Positions 12,490 to 29,814 of a DNA stretch of 64,000 nucleotides are shown in pieces (the stretch's first letter is position 1; each line of letters opens with the position of its first letter). A program made the position numbers and the translations under genes. The DNA is from Sciurus carolinensis. Taxonomy: Eukaryota; Chordata; Mammalia; Rodentia; Sciuridae. The DNA lies in the NCBI RefSeq assembly GCF_902686445.1, contig NW_025920105.1, positions 1,315,120 through 1,379,119 of the forward strand, in the 5' to 3' direction. The notes under the pieces were generated by a model that searched no databases, was not told where the DNA came from, and worked only from the letters and a program-made list of their open reading frames with translations.

Positions 12490-12770
12490 TCTTGGCTCAT
12501 ATCATATATATCTTTATTCTTCTAGGAGAATTTTAGAACTTTTGCTCTCATACCTCCTTTAATTAAAAGTAAAGTATGGTACAATTTGATGGGGTATTAA
12601 TATAGATTAACTTGGGGGAAATTGTCATCTTTATAAAGATGAGTTTTATTATCCATACAAAAGGTGTGTAATTTTTTCTCTTATGTGCTTCTCTGTATTT
12701 TTATTTTCTTAAATTCTGCACATTACCTTTTAAATATGCTTACATAGAAAATGCAATTTTTATGTGACAT
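12490..12770 (-). mobile_element. Ancient L1 (L1M-type) ORF2 fragment
   Basis: TAGATTAACTTGGGGGAAAT, then TGTCATCTTTATAA and a TATCCATACAAAAGG-like line follow the order of ORF2 on the minus strand of old mammalian L1. Confidence 0.65.
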
Positions 12771-13119
12771 CTGTATAAAATATAGTTGTTTCATAGCATT
12801 TGTGAAACTGAATGTCATATAACAAAAAAATGTGTCTGACTCTAGTAACCATTATTTTCACACTTTACTCTTTCTTCCTAAATATATATCTTTAACCATG
12901 GTCATGGTTTTGAAGGTTGGAGGAATATTGTTATATCCTCAAATGTACAGGTGCTGTAATTTCAGTCTCTGTTTCTGGTGGGGTGTATCATGTATATTCA
13001 ACAGTAAAACAGTTTCTAAAAATGAATAACAGTTTAAACTCCAACTTTACTTCCTGAGAATGCATTTATTCCACATGTTTACCAATACTATTTAATTTTG
13101 TGTGTATGATTTTATTTTT

Positions 13120-13482
13120 TTATTTTTTTTTAATTTTTTATTGTAAACAAATGGGATACATGTTGTTTTTGTTTGTACATGGAGTAACAGCATACCATTT
13201 GCATAATCATACATTTACACATGGTAATGATGTTTGATTCATTCTGTTATTTTTTGCTTCCCTCCACCTCTTCCATTCCTCTTTTCCCTCTAATACAGTC
13301 CCTCCTTCCTCCATTCTTGCCCCCCAACCCCCCATTATGTGTCATCATCCACTTATCAGCGAGATCATTCATCCTTTGTTCTTTTGAGATTGGCTTATCT
13401 CACTTAGCATGATATTCTCCAATTTCATCCATTTGCCTGCAAATGCCGTAATTTTATTATTCTTTATAGCTGAGTAAAATTC

Positions 13483-13534
<52 letters not shown>

Positions 13535-13867
13535 CATTTTCTTTATCCATTCACCAATTGAAGGACATGTAGGTTGGTTCCACAATCTGGCTATTGTGAA
13601 TTGAGCAGCTGTGAACATTGATGTGGCTGTTTCTCTGTAGTATGCTGATTTTAAGTCCTTTGGGTACAGGCCGAGGAGTGGGATAGCTGGGTCAAATTGT
13701 GGGTCCATTCCAAGTTTTCTAAGGAATCTCCACACTGCTTTCCAGAGTGGCTGCACTAATTTGCAGCCCCACCAGCAATGAATGAGTGTATCTTTTTCCC
13801 CACATCCTCTCCAACACCTACTGTTGCTTGTATTCTTGATAATCGCCATTCTAATTGGGTGAGATGT
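13120..13867 (-). mobile_element. Young 5'-truncated L1 3' end
   Basis: A T-rich start (the poly(A) tail), then L1 3' UTR (TTGTAAACAAATGGGATACA), then the C-terminal part of ORF2. The open frame at 13457-13849 encodes the ORF2 C-terminus ([20 protein letters not shown], then [19 protein letters not shown]). An approximate duplication GATTTTATTTT flanks the insertion (about 13108-13119 and 13868-13879). It lands in an older repeat and splits it. Confidence 0.85.
13489..13531. repeat. (AT)n microsatellite inside L1
   Basis: A run of about 21 AT units, grown from the short TATATATA stretch present at this place in L1. It puts a Tyr-Ile repeat into the reverse-strand frame. Confidence 0.95.
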
Positions 13868-14030
13868 GATTTTATTTTACATTAATTAATTTCTAAAGAT
13901 GTTGAGTTTTTTTAATGATTATTGAACACTTACATGTCTCCTAAAGTGGTTATTCAAGTATCTTGCCTGCTTTTCCTCTGTGTATGTCTTTTTCTTTCTT
14001 CTTATAACTTTTTGATTATATTTGAGGTAA
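13868..14030 (-). mobile_element. Old L1 ORF2 fragment
   Basis: Continues the older repeat interrupted by the young L1: AAAGATGTTGAG, a T-run and a TTGCCTGCTTTTCC-like line match the minus strand of old L1 ORF2. Confidence 0.5.
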
Positions 14031-14164
14031 TTAGTTTCACTCTGTCACATCTCCTTGCAACTTTTAATGGAATCATTTAATAAAAAGAATTTTTATTTTG
14101 ATGTACAATTTATAAATTTAAAAATATTATTTTGTGCAACTTTGAAAAGAAATAATTATTTATT

Positions 14165-14361
14165 TTCTTCTTTTTCTCTTTTATGATATTGGGCATTGAA
14201 ACCAGGGTGTCCTATTACTGAGATATATCCTCAATCTTTTTAAAATTTTATTTTCATATGGGGTTTTGCTCAGTTGCTTGGATTGTCCTTACATTTGTGG
14301 TCCTCCTGCCTTAGACTCCAGATTTCTGGATATTTCAGGTGTGGACCACCACATGCATCCT
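14165..14361 (-). mobile_element. Old squirrel composite SINE (B1-like plus ID-like)
   Basis: Reverse-strand layout: a TGAAACCAGGGTGTCC-like start, a TTTTGCTCAGTTGCTTGG middle, a CCTCCTGCCTTAGACTCC line and a GGTGTGGACCACCACATGCA end, the order seen in the better copies at 48345 and 59493. Confidence 0.65.
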
Positions 14362-14856
14362 ATCTCACTCTGTCTTAATTTTGAGTGCTTTATATTTTCT
14401 TTGATATTCAGTATTATTTATTCACAATTCTTATATTCAATATTGTTATTTGGTATAAAGGAAGGGTACAATGCATTTTTATTATCACACAGATGTCCCA
14501 ATGTCCAGCAACTTCCTTTGGAAAAAATTCTGTTTTTATTCTTCTCTGCATTGCAATCTCTATGATTTATCACTGTCTAAATAGAAAGGGATATATTAAG
14601 AGTGTGTTCTTGAGTTTCACCATTTATTTATTTCATTATGAGGTATAAACTGAATGCTGTAACTTCATAACATCAGTCATGTGTGGCACCATGATGTTTT
14701 GGTCAGTGATAGCTTCATGTACAACAATGGACACAGAAAATAGCCTAGAAATGTAGTAGTTTGTACCTTCTAGATGCTTGTCATTTCACTCAGATATTTG
14801 AAAAGCAACAGAATCATCTTAGAATAAATTTTCCAAAATGTATATCCATTAAATGA

Positions 14857-14897
<41 letters not shown>

Positions 14898-15214
14898 GCA
14901 TATACATGCAGTTATATAGTAAATAATCAACATAATTTTTCCTTGTCAAATTTACCAGAGCTATTTCAATTTCATTTGCTTTTTAAAAACACCAACACTG
15001 ATGCTGGTGATTGTTTCTGTGGTATGTTCATTTTCAATATTTTCCAATTTTTCTCCTTTGCTTAGATTTTCTTTTCTCTACTCTACTTTTTAAAAAAATT
15101 AACTTTTTCCAAACTGTTGATATGAATGCTTTGATAATAAATTGTTAGTCATTTTATGGTTTACTAATTTATGTCTGCATGCTTCACTTTTAAACTCAGC
15201 TTTAGATGCATCCT
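14362..15214. other. No recognisable gene; contains (CA)n
   Basis: AT-rich. The CA run at about 14855-14893 is the only clear feature. Confidence 0.5.
14855..14893. repeat. (CA)n microsatellite
   Basis: About 19 uninterrupted CA units. Confidence 0.95.
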
Positions 15215-15400
15215 ACTATTTTACAGCCTTATGGAAGTTTAATTGGCACATATTAACATGTATATTTCTTAGGTATATACTTTGATCATCTGGCATACAA
15301 ACATACTCATGTAAGCAGCACCACAATCAACAAAATTATTATATCCATTACTAAAATTTGTTTCATAGTATCCTTTTAAATACCTCCTTCTGTTCTTTCC
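15215..15400 (-). mobile_element. Ancient L1 3' UTR fragment
   Basis: The lines TTAATTGGCACATATTAACA, then CACCACAATCAACAAAATTA, then TATCCATTACTAAAATTTG follow the L1M 3' UTR order (sequence about a pair of accessions to ORF2). Diverged. Confidence 0.5.
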
Positions 15401-15616
15401 CATAAACCTTGATGTAATAAATTTGATCTTATTGAGCACAGTGAGCACAGCAAGAACAGGTAAACAACAAAATTAATAGAGATCTTTGAATTACAAGGGA
15501 AACATGCCATATACTATTGTTTACATCAAGAAATAGAATGTTAATGATGCCCTGTCAAGTCCTTCATGAGCTCTTCCTCTTAATACCCCTCTATAACCCC
15601 AAATGGTAAGTCCTCT

Positions 15617-16680
15617 TTTTTTTTATATAGTACAATTTATTTTTAAAAACAAACAGGCAAACAATAAAACAGAAATGTTACCCCCTCTTTACTCATTAAA
15701 ACAAAAAGGGGAGAAAAGTGGAAAGCTATTGGCTTGTTTCCAACCCTGACCACACCCCAGCCTGCTGTTCTCTGATAGCAGTGAATGTGAGCTGAATCTA
15801 GAGATTAAGAAGGAGGGAACTGGAGCAGGATGTGAGGCTGGGGGCTGTTAAGAGAGGGTACCATAGTACAGTGGTAGGAGGGAGACAGGAGCAGGGAAGG
15901 GGGAAAGGGCAACTGGGCACCAGAAAGAAGCTCAGATGGAGCAGGCCAGATAGTGTAAAGAATGGCAGAGTGAGCAGGGAGTGTCAGCATGTAGACAGGA
16001 GGAAATGAGAAGACTGCAGTAAAAAAGATAGTGGCATATCTGGTGCAGATCTCCAATCTACAAGCATGTGAAATGTTCACAACCTAGTTTTTTTCTACTC
16101 TCATTTCCCAAGAGACATCCCATCCCACACCCATTAAAAGGGTCCTCCTTCTGTCACTCAATTTCTGATTTCTGCCAATCTGAATTTACTTTATCTTCTT
16201 CCTCCTCTTCTTCTTCATCTTCTAGATCCCATTTATTCCCCTCTCCCATCTTAGCAGGTTCTTTTTCCTCCACAGCCCACTTCCCTTCCTCCTGTACCAC
16301 TTCTTATTTTACTCTTGCCAGTTTGCTTTAGCCTTCAATTTCTTCTTATCCTTCTAAATAGCCACTGCCTCATGTTTTTCTCTGAGATGGTGTTGGGGTT
16401 GACTTTGTACTTGCATGAATGCTGGATTCTAGTATCCATATTGAAGGTTCTTGGGCTGCAGAGTGTGGTGGCACGTGGAGAAACATTTCCCAGTGGTAAA
16501 GGCAGCAGTGGTGGGGGCCACTTGGAGCATTCTCAATGAATATTTTTTTCCACTTCTTTCTAGGGTAGAATGGTTCATGTCTTGATAGTACCACTCAATT
16601 TTCCAAAATGGCTTTACTTTTACCACAGCAAGCTTGACAATACCAATTACCTAAAATCTCTCTGACCACTATATTTTTTC
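15617..16680 (-). pseudogene. Candidate processed pseudogene, parent unidentified
   Basis: On the minus strand the block ends in an A-run (T-run at 15617-15624) preceded by an AATAAA (T-rich complement near 15637), as in a retrocopied mRNA 3' end. Upstream lies a 500-bp pyrimidine-rich 3'-UTR-like stretch, and before that an acidic run of GAA/GAG-like codons at about 16195-16225, which reads as a Glu/Asp tail in one frame. Stops break every frame. I could not identify the parent or find a flanking duplication, so it could also be a transcribed non-coding retrocopy or a chance layout. Confidence 0.4.
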
Positions 16681-16849
16681 CTCCCTGGTGAGTATACAAT
16701 AGTCTCTGTTGGCTTGGATTTTACTGTCCTTAAATAGTATTGTTTTATACTCAATTATATGTTTGTCATTTGAATGTGTCCTACTTTGTAAAATATTTCA
16801 AAATTTTTCATTAGTGCTATAGTCTGTTGAGATGTATTTTTTTTTCCTA

Positions 16850-17420
16850 AAAATTGTAGGGTACCTCATATATTTTACACTACACATAATTCATTAGAAG
16901 TGTTCACTAAAAATACCTCTCACACTTTTGATATTACCTTTTAACATTGGAGATATGCTGACATAAATTGACAAAAGTAGAATTCACAGAGGTGAAGTTC
17001 TAGAAATTTACAGGGTAGAATCTTGGAAAGGAGGAAGTAACACAATCAGATAACTGAAGTGCACATGAACTCCCAGAGTTTTAAGGTAAATGCCAGGACC
17101 CATTTGCACTGTGGAGGGATGGCCAGTCACATGCACAAAGGGTGAAAACAATAGTAAGTTGGGTGATCTGTGGTTACATGCAACTGAGTAAGTTTCCAGA
17201 GGTCTAGTCAAAAACTGAGGTCATACCTGCTATATAAACAGGGCTGAGTCCTCAGTTCTACTTCTGGAATTGACTGTTTCTGAGCCTTTTTGAACTTGGG
17301 GATATTTCAATTTTCTGTTAAGTATTTTAGAGGCAGTTCCCTATGTAGCTCTCTCTCTGTTTCAATAAATTGTGTGGATCTTTGTCCTGTCCTGTTTGTT
17401 TTCAAACCCAGCATCTTCTG
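16850..17420 (+). mobile_element. LTR-like block with TATA and poly(A) signal
   Basis: TATATAA at 17231-17237 and AATAAA at 17364-17369 lie 133 bp apart, followed by a GT/T-rich stretch, the usual LTR U3-R-U5 layout. The ends and target duplication were not found, so the limits are approximate and the family is unknown. Confidence 0.45.
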
Positions 17421-18619
17421 CTTTTCTTCTTTTTCCTATTCTTAGAGCTGCATTTTTAACATCCTGGCAAATATTGCTTGTAAGCATAAACATGTGGATA
17501 TCATGCCATCTGCTGTTCTATGGGGCTAGGCTGTGTGAGGTTTGAGGGCAGCTGATGGTGCACCATCATGTTGTATGCAAGGTGCATTTATTATCTTACT
17601 TTTGAGGGCAACATCAAAACAAAGGGAAGAGAAGTTTTAAGACCATAAGCTGAGAAATGCTAGCAGTTGCTAGAAACTGGAATGATTCTTTTGTACAGTC
17701 TCTGGAAGGAGCATGGTTCTGCTAACACTGTGATATTAGTTCATTGTCAAGATATCTAAAACATTAATAACTGTAGTAAAATAAATTTCTATTATTTTAA
17801 GTAACATATTTGTGATGATTTATTTTCAACAGCAATAGGAAAATTTCTTTTCCGCAATTTTAATTAACTGTGCAACCAAAGGCTAAAGTGATAAATCTTA
17901 AAACTAAGTAATAGTTGTCAAAGTTGTGCAAAACTTTAGCAAAATGTGATTGAAGATTACTATCTTATTGTCAAAAATGGCAATAACTTGATCAGATAAC
18001 AGCTTTATCTGATTAATTGTTATACTCTGCTTCTTTCCTCAATTGCAAATTCTTTGGAATACAAACTATGTATTGTGAACTGAAGAATATTATCTTCTTT
18101 GGTTTTGACAATGTTTTTTAATTGATATCTTAATAAACAGTCTAAAGTTGTTTGTGACTTTTTTAAAATTTGCAGTGAGCAACCCTACTCTATATAAGTT
18201 GAGGTCTGTTGCTGACCTAAATTTTCTGAAAACATTTGTTTTTAATTTTGTAAGTTGGTGGGTTTCTTTCCTAATTCTATGTTTTACTATTTGAGAAAAG
18301 GAGAATTTACTGGATAGTGTTTCTACCATCTCTTGTGTCTGGTAACATGTTCATGGAAGTTTCTTGTTTTGTTTGTTTGATTTATATTTATAAGAATTAG
18401 GGTTTGGCTGAGATTCTCACCAGTGTTTTTGACCTATTCATACTGAAAAGTTTTACAACTTGCCTATGTCTCTTGCTGTTTTGATTTTCTGGTTTTTCCA
18501 AATAAGGCATGAAAGAAGTAATTTTAAAGTGGATTTTTTTTCAAGGTAACAATTTCTAAAAATATCAGAATTCTCAAGTAAGCTTAGAAAAGTAACAAGA
18601 TTGAAGAGAAATCAGTTTC
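17421..18619. other. No recognisable gene or repeat
   Basis: AT-rich sequence with scattered stops in all frames. Confidence 0.5.
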
Positions 18620-19040
18620 TTGACTAAACTAGATGCCCTTAAGTAGATGAATGGATAAAGTAAAAACTGTGATATACTACAAATTGGAATATTATTCAGT
18701 CATAAAAAAGAATAAAATTATGGATTTGCAGGTAAATAGATGGAGTTGGGGAGAATACCATGCTAAGTAAAATAAACCAATCACAAAAAACCAACGACCG
18801 AATATTTTCTCTGATAAGTTGTTGCTGATACATAGTGGGGGAAGGTTGGATTGTGTAGAGGAAAATGAAGAGAGGTGAGGGAGTGTGGAGAAAGAAAGAT
18901 GTGGAATGAGTAAAACAAAGTTACCCTAGGTGCATATATGACTACATGAATGGTGTGACTCTACTTCTGATACAACCAGAGAAATAAAAACTATACTCCA
19001 TTTGTATACAATGAATCAAAATACATTCTGTTGTCATGTC
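18620..19040 (+). mobile_element. L1 3' end, plus strand
   Basis: Runs from ORF2 end (GAATGGATAAAGT, then ATTCAGTCATAAAAAAGAAT) through the 3' UTR to AATGAATCAAAATACATTCT. It is in the opposite orientation to the other recent L1 copies here. Its tail is cut off by the LTR at 19041. Confidence 0.8.
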
Positions 19041-19550
19041 TGACTCCATGAGAATGTTAAAGGCCAGACTCTAAGGGAAATAACTAAACAGACTCCATTT
19101 TGCTCTGAGACTCCATGTTATGTAGGAAATAAGCTTCTCCTATGGGAACACCCCACCTCTGTACCCATCATCAGTTACTTGGTGTGACATGTTTAATAAT
19201 ATACAATGGCAACTCCTTTGTAATAACCAATGTACCATGTAAACAGTAATTGTGTGGATGTTAGCAACCATTCTTTAGTTTGTACCTAGGTAAGGGTTAG
19301 TTTGACCCACTTCCTCCTCTGTCGATGAGCTCATGATGTTAGTTTGTAATTTTGAATCATAGCAACAGACACTTACGATTGATGTGATTTTTGGTATAAA
19401 AACCCCTACAACCCTGTGGTTGGGGCTGTTCTCCCAATAGTCATTTTTGGGGGCATTGTGTGAAACAGTCAGCTGGTCAGCTTAATAATAACTCTCAAAT
19501 TTGGACTTCTCAGTGGTGATCAGTCTGTTCTTAAGTTGCGCCCCATAACA
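19041..19550 (+). mobile_element. Class I ERV solo LTR (same family as 5052-6360)
   Basis: Begins TGACTCCATG and ends CCCCATAACA. TATAAAA at 19395-19401 is the probable promoter. It matches the split LTR at 5052-6360 (opposite strand) throughout. No internal sequence follows; the right flank is L1-like. A target duplication was not evident, perhaps because the right edge has drifted. Confidence 0.8.
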
Positions 19551-19554
19551 GCAA

Positions 19555-19735
19555 GTATCATAATTTAAATCTTTTTTTATGGCTGTAAAACTCCTGTGTT
19601 TGTGTGTGTGTGTGTGTGTTTGTGTGTGTGAGAGACAGTTTCTTACTCCATTCATCTATTGAAGGGCATCTGAACTCTTCATAATTTGTTTATTGTGAAT
19701 TGTGCTGCTATAAATATAAATGTGAATGTAACAAA
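19555..19735 (-). mobile_element. Old L1 ORF2 3' fragment
   Basis: TTTATGGCTGTAAAACTCC, a TG-rich interruption (about 19600-19630), then CATCTATTGAAGGGCATCTG and TATTGTGAATTGTGCTGCTA match minus-strand ORF2 order. Confidence 0.7.
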
Positions 19736-20264
19736 TATAGTTTTAATTACATGTAGTTATGTATCCGTGGCTATTTAGATGTTTTTCTGATACCAGTATA
19801 AATCAGTCATAAGATCACTTCACTAATGATCAAATATTATTTGAACATATATATATTTGATTAATAGTGAAGTTTTCTATATATAAATATCTAGCATATT
19901 AATGTAAATGTTCCTTTTTTCTTTTTTTCTTTTGATTCATTGTACACAAATGGGGTATAACTATCATTTCTCTGGTTGTACTTGAAGTAGAATCACACCA
20001 TTTGGGTAATCATACATGTACATAGGGTAATGATGTTTGTCTCATTCTATTATTTTTCCTTCCCCTACCCTCCCTATCCCTCACTTTCTTCTATAAAATT
20101 CAACCTTTCTCCATTTTTGCCTCCCTCCCATCCCCCATTATATATCATCATCCACTTACTGGATAAATGATTCAGCCTTTGTTTTTATTGGGATTGGCTT
20201 ATTTCATTTAGCATGATATTCTCCAACTCCATCCAATTAGCTGCAAATGCTATAATTTAATTCT

Positions 20265-25451
<5,187 letters not shown>

Positions 25452-25753
25452 TTTGAATTATTTTTTATTTTTAACTTGACTTGGTTTCTCCCTTAATTGG
25501 CTATTATTTTAGGGTAGTTCCTCCCTTTGCTGACCTACTTTGTAGTTTTTCATTTCTTCCTCATGTAATACTTTTCTGAGAATGTTCTCTAGTGTAGGCT
25601 TTCTTTTTGTAAAGTGTTTCAGCATGGGCTTATCATGGGAGTATTTTATTTTGTCATCAAACCTGAAGGTAAGATTTGTTGGGCATAAGATTCTTGGTTG
25701 GCATCCACTTTCTTTCAGAGCTTGAAATATGTTGTTTCAGGCCCTTATTGCTT

Positions 25754-26400
25754 TTAGAGTCTGGGCTGAGAAATCTGCTCATATCTGTATTGGTTTCCCC
25801 CATATGAAAACTGATGTTTTTCTCTTACAACCTTTAAAATTCTATCTTTATTTTGTACATTGGGTATTTTCATTATTATGTGACTTGGTGTGGATCTGTT
25901 GTAATTTTGTACATTTGGTGTCCTGTAAGCCTCTTGTATTTGATTTTCCATTTCATTCTGTAGATTTGGAAAACTTTCTGATATTATTTTATTGAATAGA
26001 TTATTTGTTTCTTTGATTTGTAACTCTGTGCCTTCCTCAATCCCAATAATTCTTAAATTTTGTCTTTTCATGATATCCCATAATTCTTGGAGGTTCTGTT
26101 TATGATTTCTTACCATCTTCTCTGTTTGGTCAACATTGTATTAATGACTAAATATTTTGTCTTCATTGACTGACATTCTGCTTTCCAAGTGACCTACCCT
26201 ATTGTTTATGCCTTCTATTGAGTTTTTAATTTGGTTTAGTGTTTCTTTCATTTCAAGAATTTCTGTTTGTTTTTTCAGAATCTCTATTTCTTTATTGAAA
26301 TGATCTTTTGCTTCCTGAATTTGCTCTTTTGCCTTTTTATTGGTGCGATCATTAATTGCCTGCATTTGCTCTCTTATCTCATCATTTTCTTCTCAGATCA
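25754..26400 (-). pseudogene. L1 ORF1 relic (older copy)
   Basis: ORF1 encodes the RNA-binding chaperone that coats L1 RNA. The coiled-coil part (KEQIQEAKDHFNKEIEILKK) is at 26141-26365 and the RNA-recognition region (ELWDIMKRQNLRIIGIEEGT) at 25754-26116, separated by a frame break. The C-terminal part is missing from the open frame. Confidence 0.85.
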
Positions 26401-27291
26401 TTTTAATTGTGTACATTCTGAACTCCTTTCTGACATTTCTCCTCCATACTGTCATTGAAGTCTATTGATATAGCATGTTTGGGACACTTTCTTCCCTTTT
26501 TTTTTTTCATGTTTTTTCTGTTTCTTCCCCTCTAGCAGTGCAAATACAAGGTATTGCCATTTCACCCCTATAGACTTATAATGTCCCTGCAGGTTTCCAA
26601 AACCTCACCTTGAAGAGAGAGGTCAATATTAGCAGCACACCATACAAACAATATGTATCCTTAAACCAAATAGTTCCTATTAAGATATTAACCATATTGT
26701 CTTGGTAAACAGAAATGATGAGTTCAATTATTATCTTCAGCATAACCAATAGTTTTGCAATATGGACCACAATTTCTAATGATGGATAAAGAGGACAGGG
26801 AAGGGTGTAGGATATAACATTAATCAGATAAGAAGTGAGTCTATAGAGGTATTATGTCATAGAAATAATGAAAGCAGAATTAAAAGAAATTGGTTGTTAG
26901 CGTGAGAAAAGGGAGAAAGTATCCAAGGAACAGATAGATAAGAGGAAAATAGAAAGAGTGAGGAAAATATTAATAAAAGAAAAGAATAGTAAGTATAATA
27001 AGAATAATCATAATAATACTACTAATAAAAATTCTACAATAAAATGGTACTGTATGGTTCAAAATTCCTAGTCTTCAGTAGTCTGATGCCTTAGAGAAAC
27101 TTGATAATGCAGTGTCCCAAGAAGGGTATTGTCCCACTATGGATGGTGGCCTCCAGGTTGCATATAACCCATGCTAGCAGGCAGAAGTGACCCCATGTGT
27201 TGAAAAATCATCAGGCACTGTGCAGGTGCCAGACTGCCAGCTGGGGCATGGATGTTGGAGATGGCAGGTGCTGACGGGGCCTGGTGGCTCT

Positions 27292-27421
27292 TTTATTACA
27301 TATATATTTTAGTTGGCAATAGACCTTTATTTTACTTTATTTATATGCAGTCTTGAGAATTGAACCCAGTGCTCCAAAGGTGCCAGGCAAGCACTCCATC
27401 ACTGAGCCACAACCTAACTGC
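27292..27421 (-). mobile_element. ID-type SINE
   Basis: Reverse of the ID layout: tail (ACATATATATTTTAGTTGGC), then GAATTGAACCCAGTGCTCC and CACTGAGCCACAACCTA. It abuts the 5' edge of the older L1. Confidence 0.8.
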
Positions 27422-27474
27422 AACATTTGTTATTGTAAAAAAGCTTATTTCTTTTAAAATTATCACTCACATTT

Positions 27475-27560
27475 TAAAAATTTTTTTGTAATAATTAGTT
27501 GTACATGAAAGTAGAATGCATTTATACATTTTGATAGATTGTACCTTTTCATTGGCAGTG
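27475..27560 (-). mobile_element. L1 3' tail fragment
   Basis: T-run, then TAATTAGTTGTACATGAAAG and GAATGCATTTATACATTTTG: the reverse of the squirrel L1 3' end also seen at about 19000-19040. Confidence 0.65.
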
Positions 27561-27599
27561 TATTTGACTGTTCTATGCCTCCTGTACAAACTTATTTTT

Positions 27600-28340
27600 T
27601 TTTTCATTCTGGTTAAATATGCTTAAAATTAAATTTACCAGTATAACAATTTTAAGGGTACAATCAATTCCATTAATGTAATCAAAATGTTGTAAAACAT
27701 TCACAAGTAATTCCTGACATTATATATATTATTCATATATATAATATATACAATAAAACAACCAGTGTCTTCCAATACCCATTTCAAGTCTCTCATTTCC
27801 TCAGGTCATGGAATGACTAAGATGCATTTCTTTTAAATGCATTTGCTTTGTTTTAAATTTTTAAATAATTTGACCTATGCAGTATGTGGCGAGTTTCTCT
27901 AATTTCTTTCCCTTAACATAATGCTTTCAAGTTCATCTATGCTACATATTTTAGTATTCCAATTAAATTCTTGATGACTACAATTCTATGTGAACATACT
28001 AAATTTAGTTATAAGTCATGGTTGTTATGATCACATTTGCAGTATTGTGGATGAATCCAGTTGTACTCTACCACTGATCAACATCCTCAGACCTTTTTTT
28101 TACTTCTTATTTTGAGGCAGGGTCTCCATAGGCTTTCTCAAAATTGTGATTCCCCTGCCTACCTTCTAGAGTTTCTGGAATTCTAGTTTGCACCATCATG
28201 CCTGGCAGTTTCCAGTTAATCTGCTATTAGATATATGGATTGTTTGCAACTTCAGCATTTTTGAATAATTCAACTATGAATATTCATATACAAATTGTTT
28301 TTTAACTGTTTTTAGTTATTTTTATAAACATCTGGGGTAA
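27600..28340 (-). mobile_element. Ancient L1M 3' UTR and ORF2 end, split by a SINE
   Basis: AAATTTACCAGTATAACAAT, then TAACATAATGCTTTCAAGTT and TTCATCTATGCTACAT follow the L1M minus-strand order. After the SINE it resumes at TGGATTGTTTGCAACTTC. A small AT run lies at about 27720-27755. Confidence 0.7.
28062..28208 (-). mobile_element. Old composite SINE
   Basis: CTCTACCACTGATCAACATC, TTTTGAGGCAGGGTCTCCAT and TTGCACCATCATGCCTGGCA are in SINE order on the reverse strand; the middle is shortened. Confidence 0.7.
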
Positions 28341-28699
28341 ATACTAGTTCATTTTGTAATTTATTATCATTCATTATTTTAGTATTATTATTTTTTTATC
28401 TTTTTCTATTTTATTATAGCATGATGTACAGTACTAGTCAGATATAAAGGTTGCATGTAAAATATTTAATAATATTATAAAACGTTTTATATATAAAAAT
28501 ACTAATTTAATATATAACTAAGTAATAAAGCAAAATAATTTTAAGGACATCTACAAAGAGATCACTACCAAAGATCCACAACATTGTCAATATTCTAGAA
28601 GTATCTATCATTAATATCCAGAAATAGAGAATACCTCTTTATGCCTTATCTATCCTATGTGCTATCTTATTTTTCTACAGAGGAAATAGGTTATTCTTA
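28341..28699. other. AT-rich sequence, nothing recognised
   Basis: Runs of T and of TA-rich sequence; possibly more drifted L1M. Confidence 0.4.
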
Positions 28700-29305
28700 T
28701 TTTTCAAATAGTTCTATTATTTATGTATATCAACATTGAGAATATGTGATTTAGTTTTGGTTATTTTGAATTTGATATGAATGGAATCATGTGATTTTGT
28801 TAGTATGTTTCTTTCCATTGAGTATTATGTTGCTAAAATCCATTTGTGTTACTGGGTGTGATTATAACTATTTTTTGGTGTAAGTTTTATTGTATGTGAA
28901 TTCACCACAATGCCTTCATCCATTGATGGGTAGCTGTGTATTATCCAGGGTCACGTGGCTGTTTCTGCTTGTTCTGGTTGGTCTTGCTGCCATGAACTTT
29001 CTCACATGGGTCTCCTACGGCTCACATGCTGGGGTCGTCCAGGTTCTGTATCAAGAACCTGAATGGCTGTGCTGTGGGTTCTCACTTTCCAAGGTGACCT
29101 ACATCATTTTGCTCCTTTGGACCATACATGTGAATGTCCATTAGTCACAAACTTCTCTGACACATAACCCATCAAAATTGACCATTTTGACCAATATGAC
29201 TTTGATTTACTTTTCTCTGATTAATAATAATGTATGTCTTTCCATATTTTATTAACATGTTTCTATGACAAGACTATTAGAATCTTTTGCTCACAATCTC
29301 TATTG
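28700..29305 (-). mobile_element. Ancient L1M fragment
   Basis: GAATGGAATCATGTGATTTT, then TTTCCATTGAGTATTATGTT and CTTCATCCATTGATGG match the L1M 3' UTR-ORF2 minus-strand order. It is cut at about 29305 by the younger L1. Confidence 0.7.
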
Positions 29306-29690
29306 CATTTTTTAAATTTTTTAATTTATTTTATTTTTTAAATTTATTTTTATTGTAAACAAATGGCATACATGTTGTTTCTGTTTGTACATGAAATAAA
29401 GATATGCCATTCATGCAATCATTTATCTACACAGGGTAATGGTGTTTGTGTCATTCTGTTATTTTTTCCTTTCCCCCCACAACTCCCACCCCTCTTTTCC
29501 CTCTATACAGTCCCTCCTTCCTCCGTTCTTGTGCCCTCCCTCCCCCCATTATGTGTCATCATCCACTTATCAGTGAGATTATTTGTCCTTTGGTTTTTTG
29601 AAATTGGCTTATCTCACGTAGCATGTTATTCTCCAATTTCATCCATTTGATTGCAAATGCCATAATTTTATTATTCTTTCTATCTTACTA

Positions 29691-29731
29691 ATATTCCATT
29701 GTGTGATATATATATATATATAATCACAAAG

Positions 29732-29738
<7 letters not shown>
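29691..29738. repeat. Imperfect palindrome beside a long (TA)n run
   Basis: ATATTCCATTGTGTGAT, a TA run, then ATAATCACAAAGGAATAT: the arms are near-exact reverse complements. A second (TA)n run follows to about 29775. It looks like a template-switch duplication within the L1. Confidence 0.75.
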
Positions 29739-29778
<40 letters not shown>

Positions 29779-29814
29779 CACAGTTTCTTTATCCATTCAC
29801 CAATTGAAGGACAA

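Noticed and set aside
13457..13849. A 130-codon protein with a Tyr-Ile repeat
   Set aside because: It is the L1 ORF2 C-terminus read into an (AT)n microsatellite.
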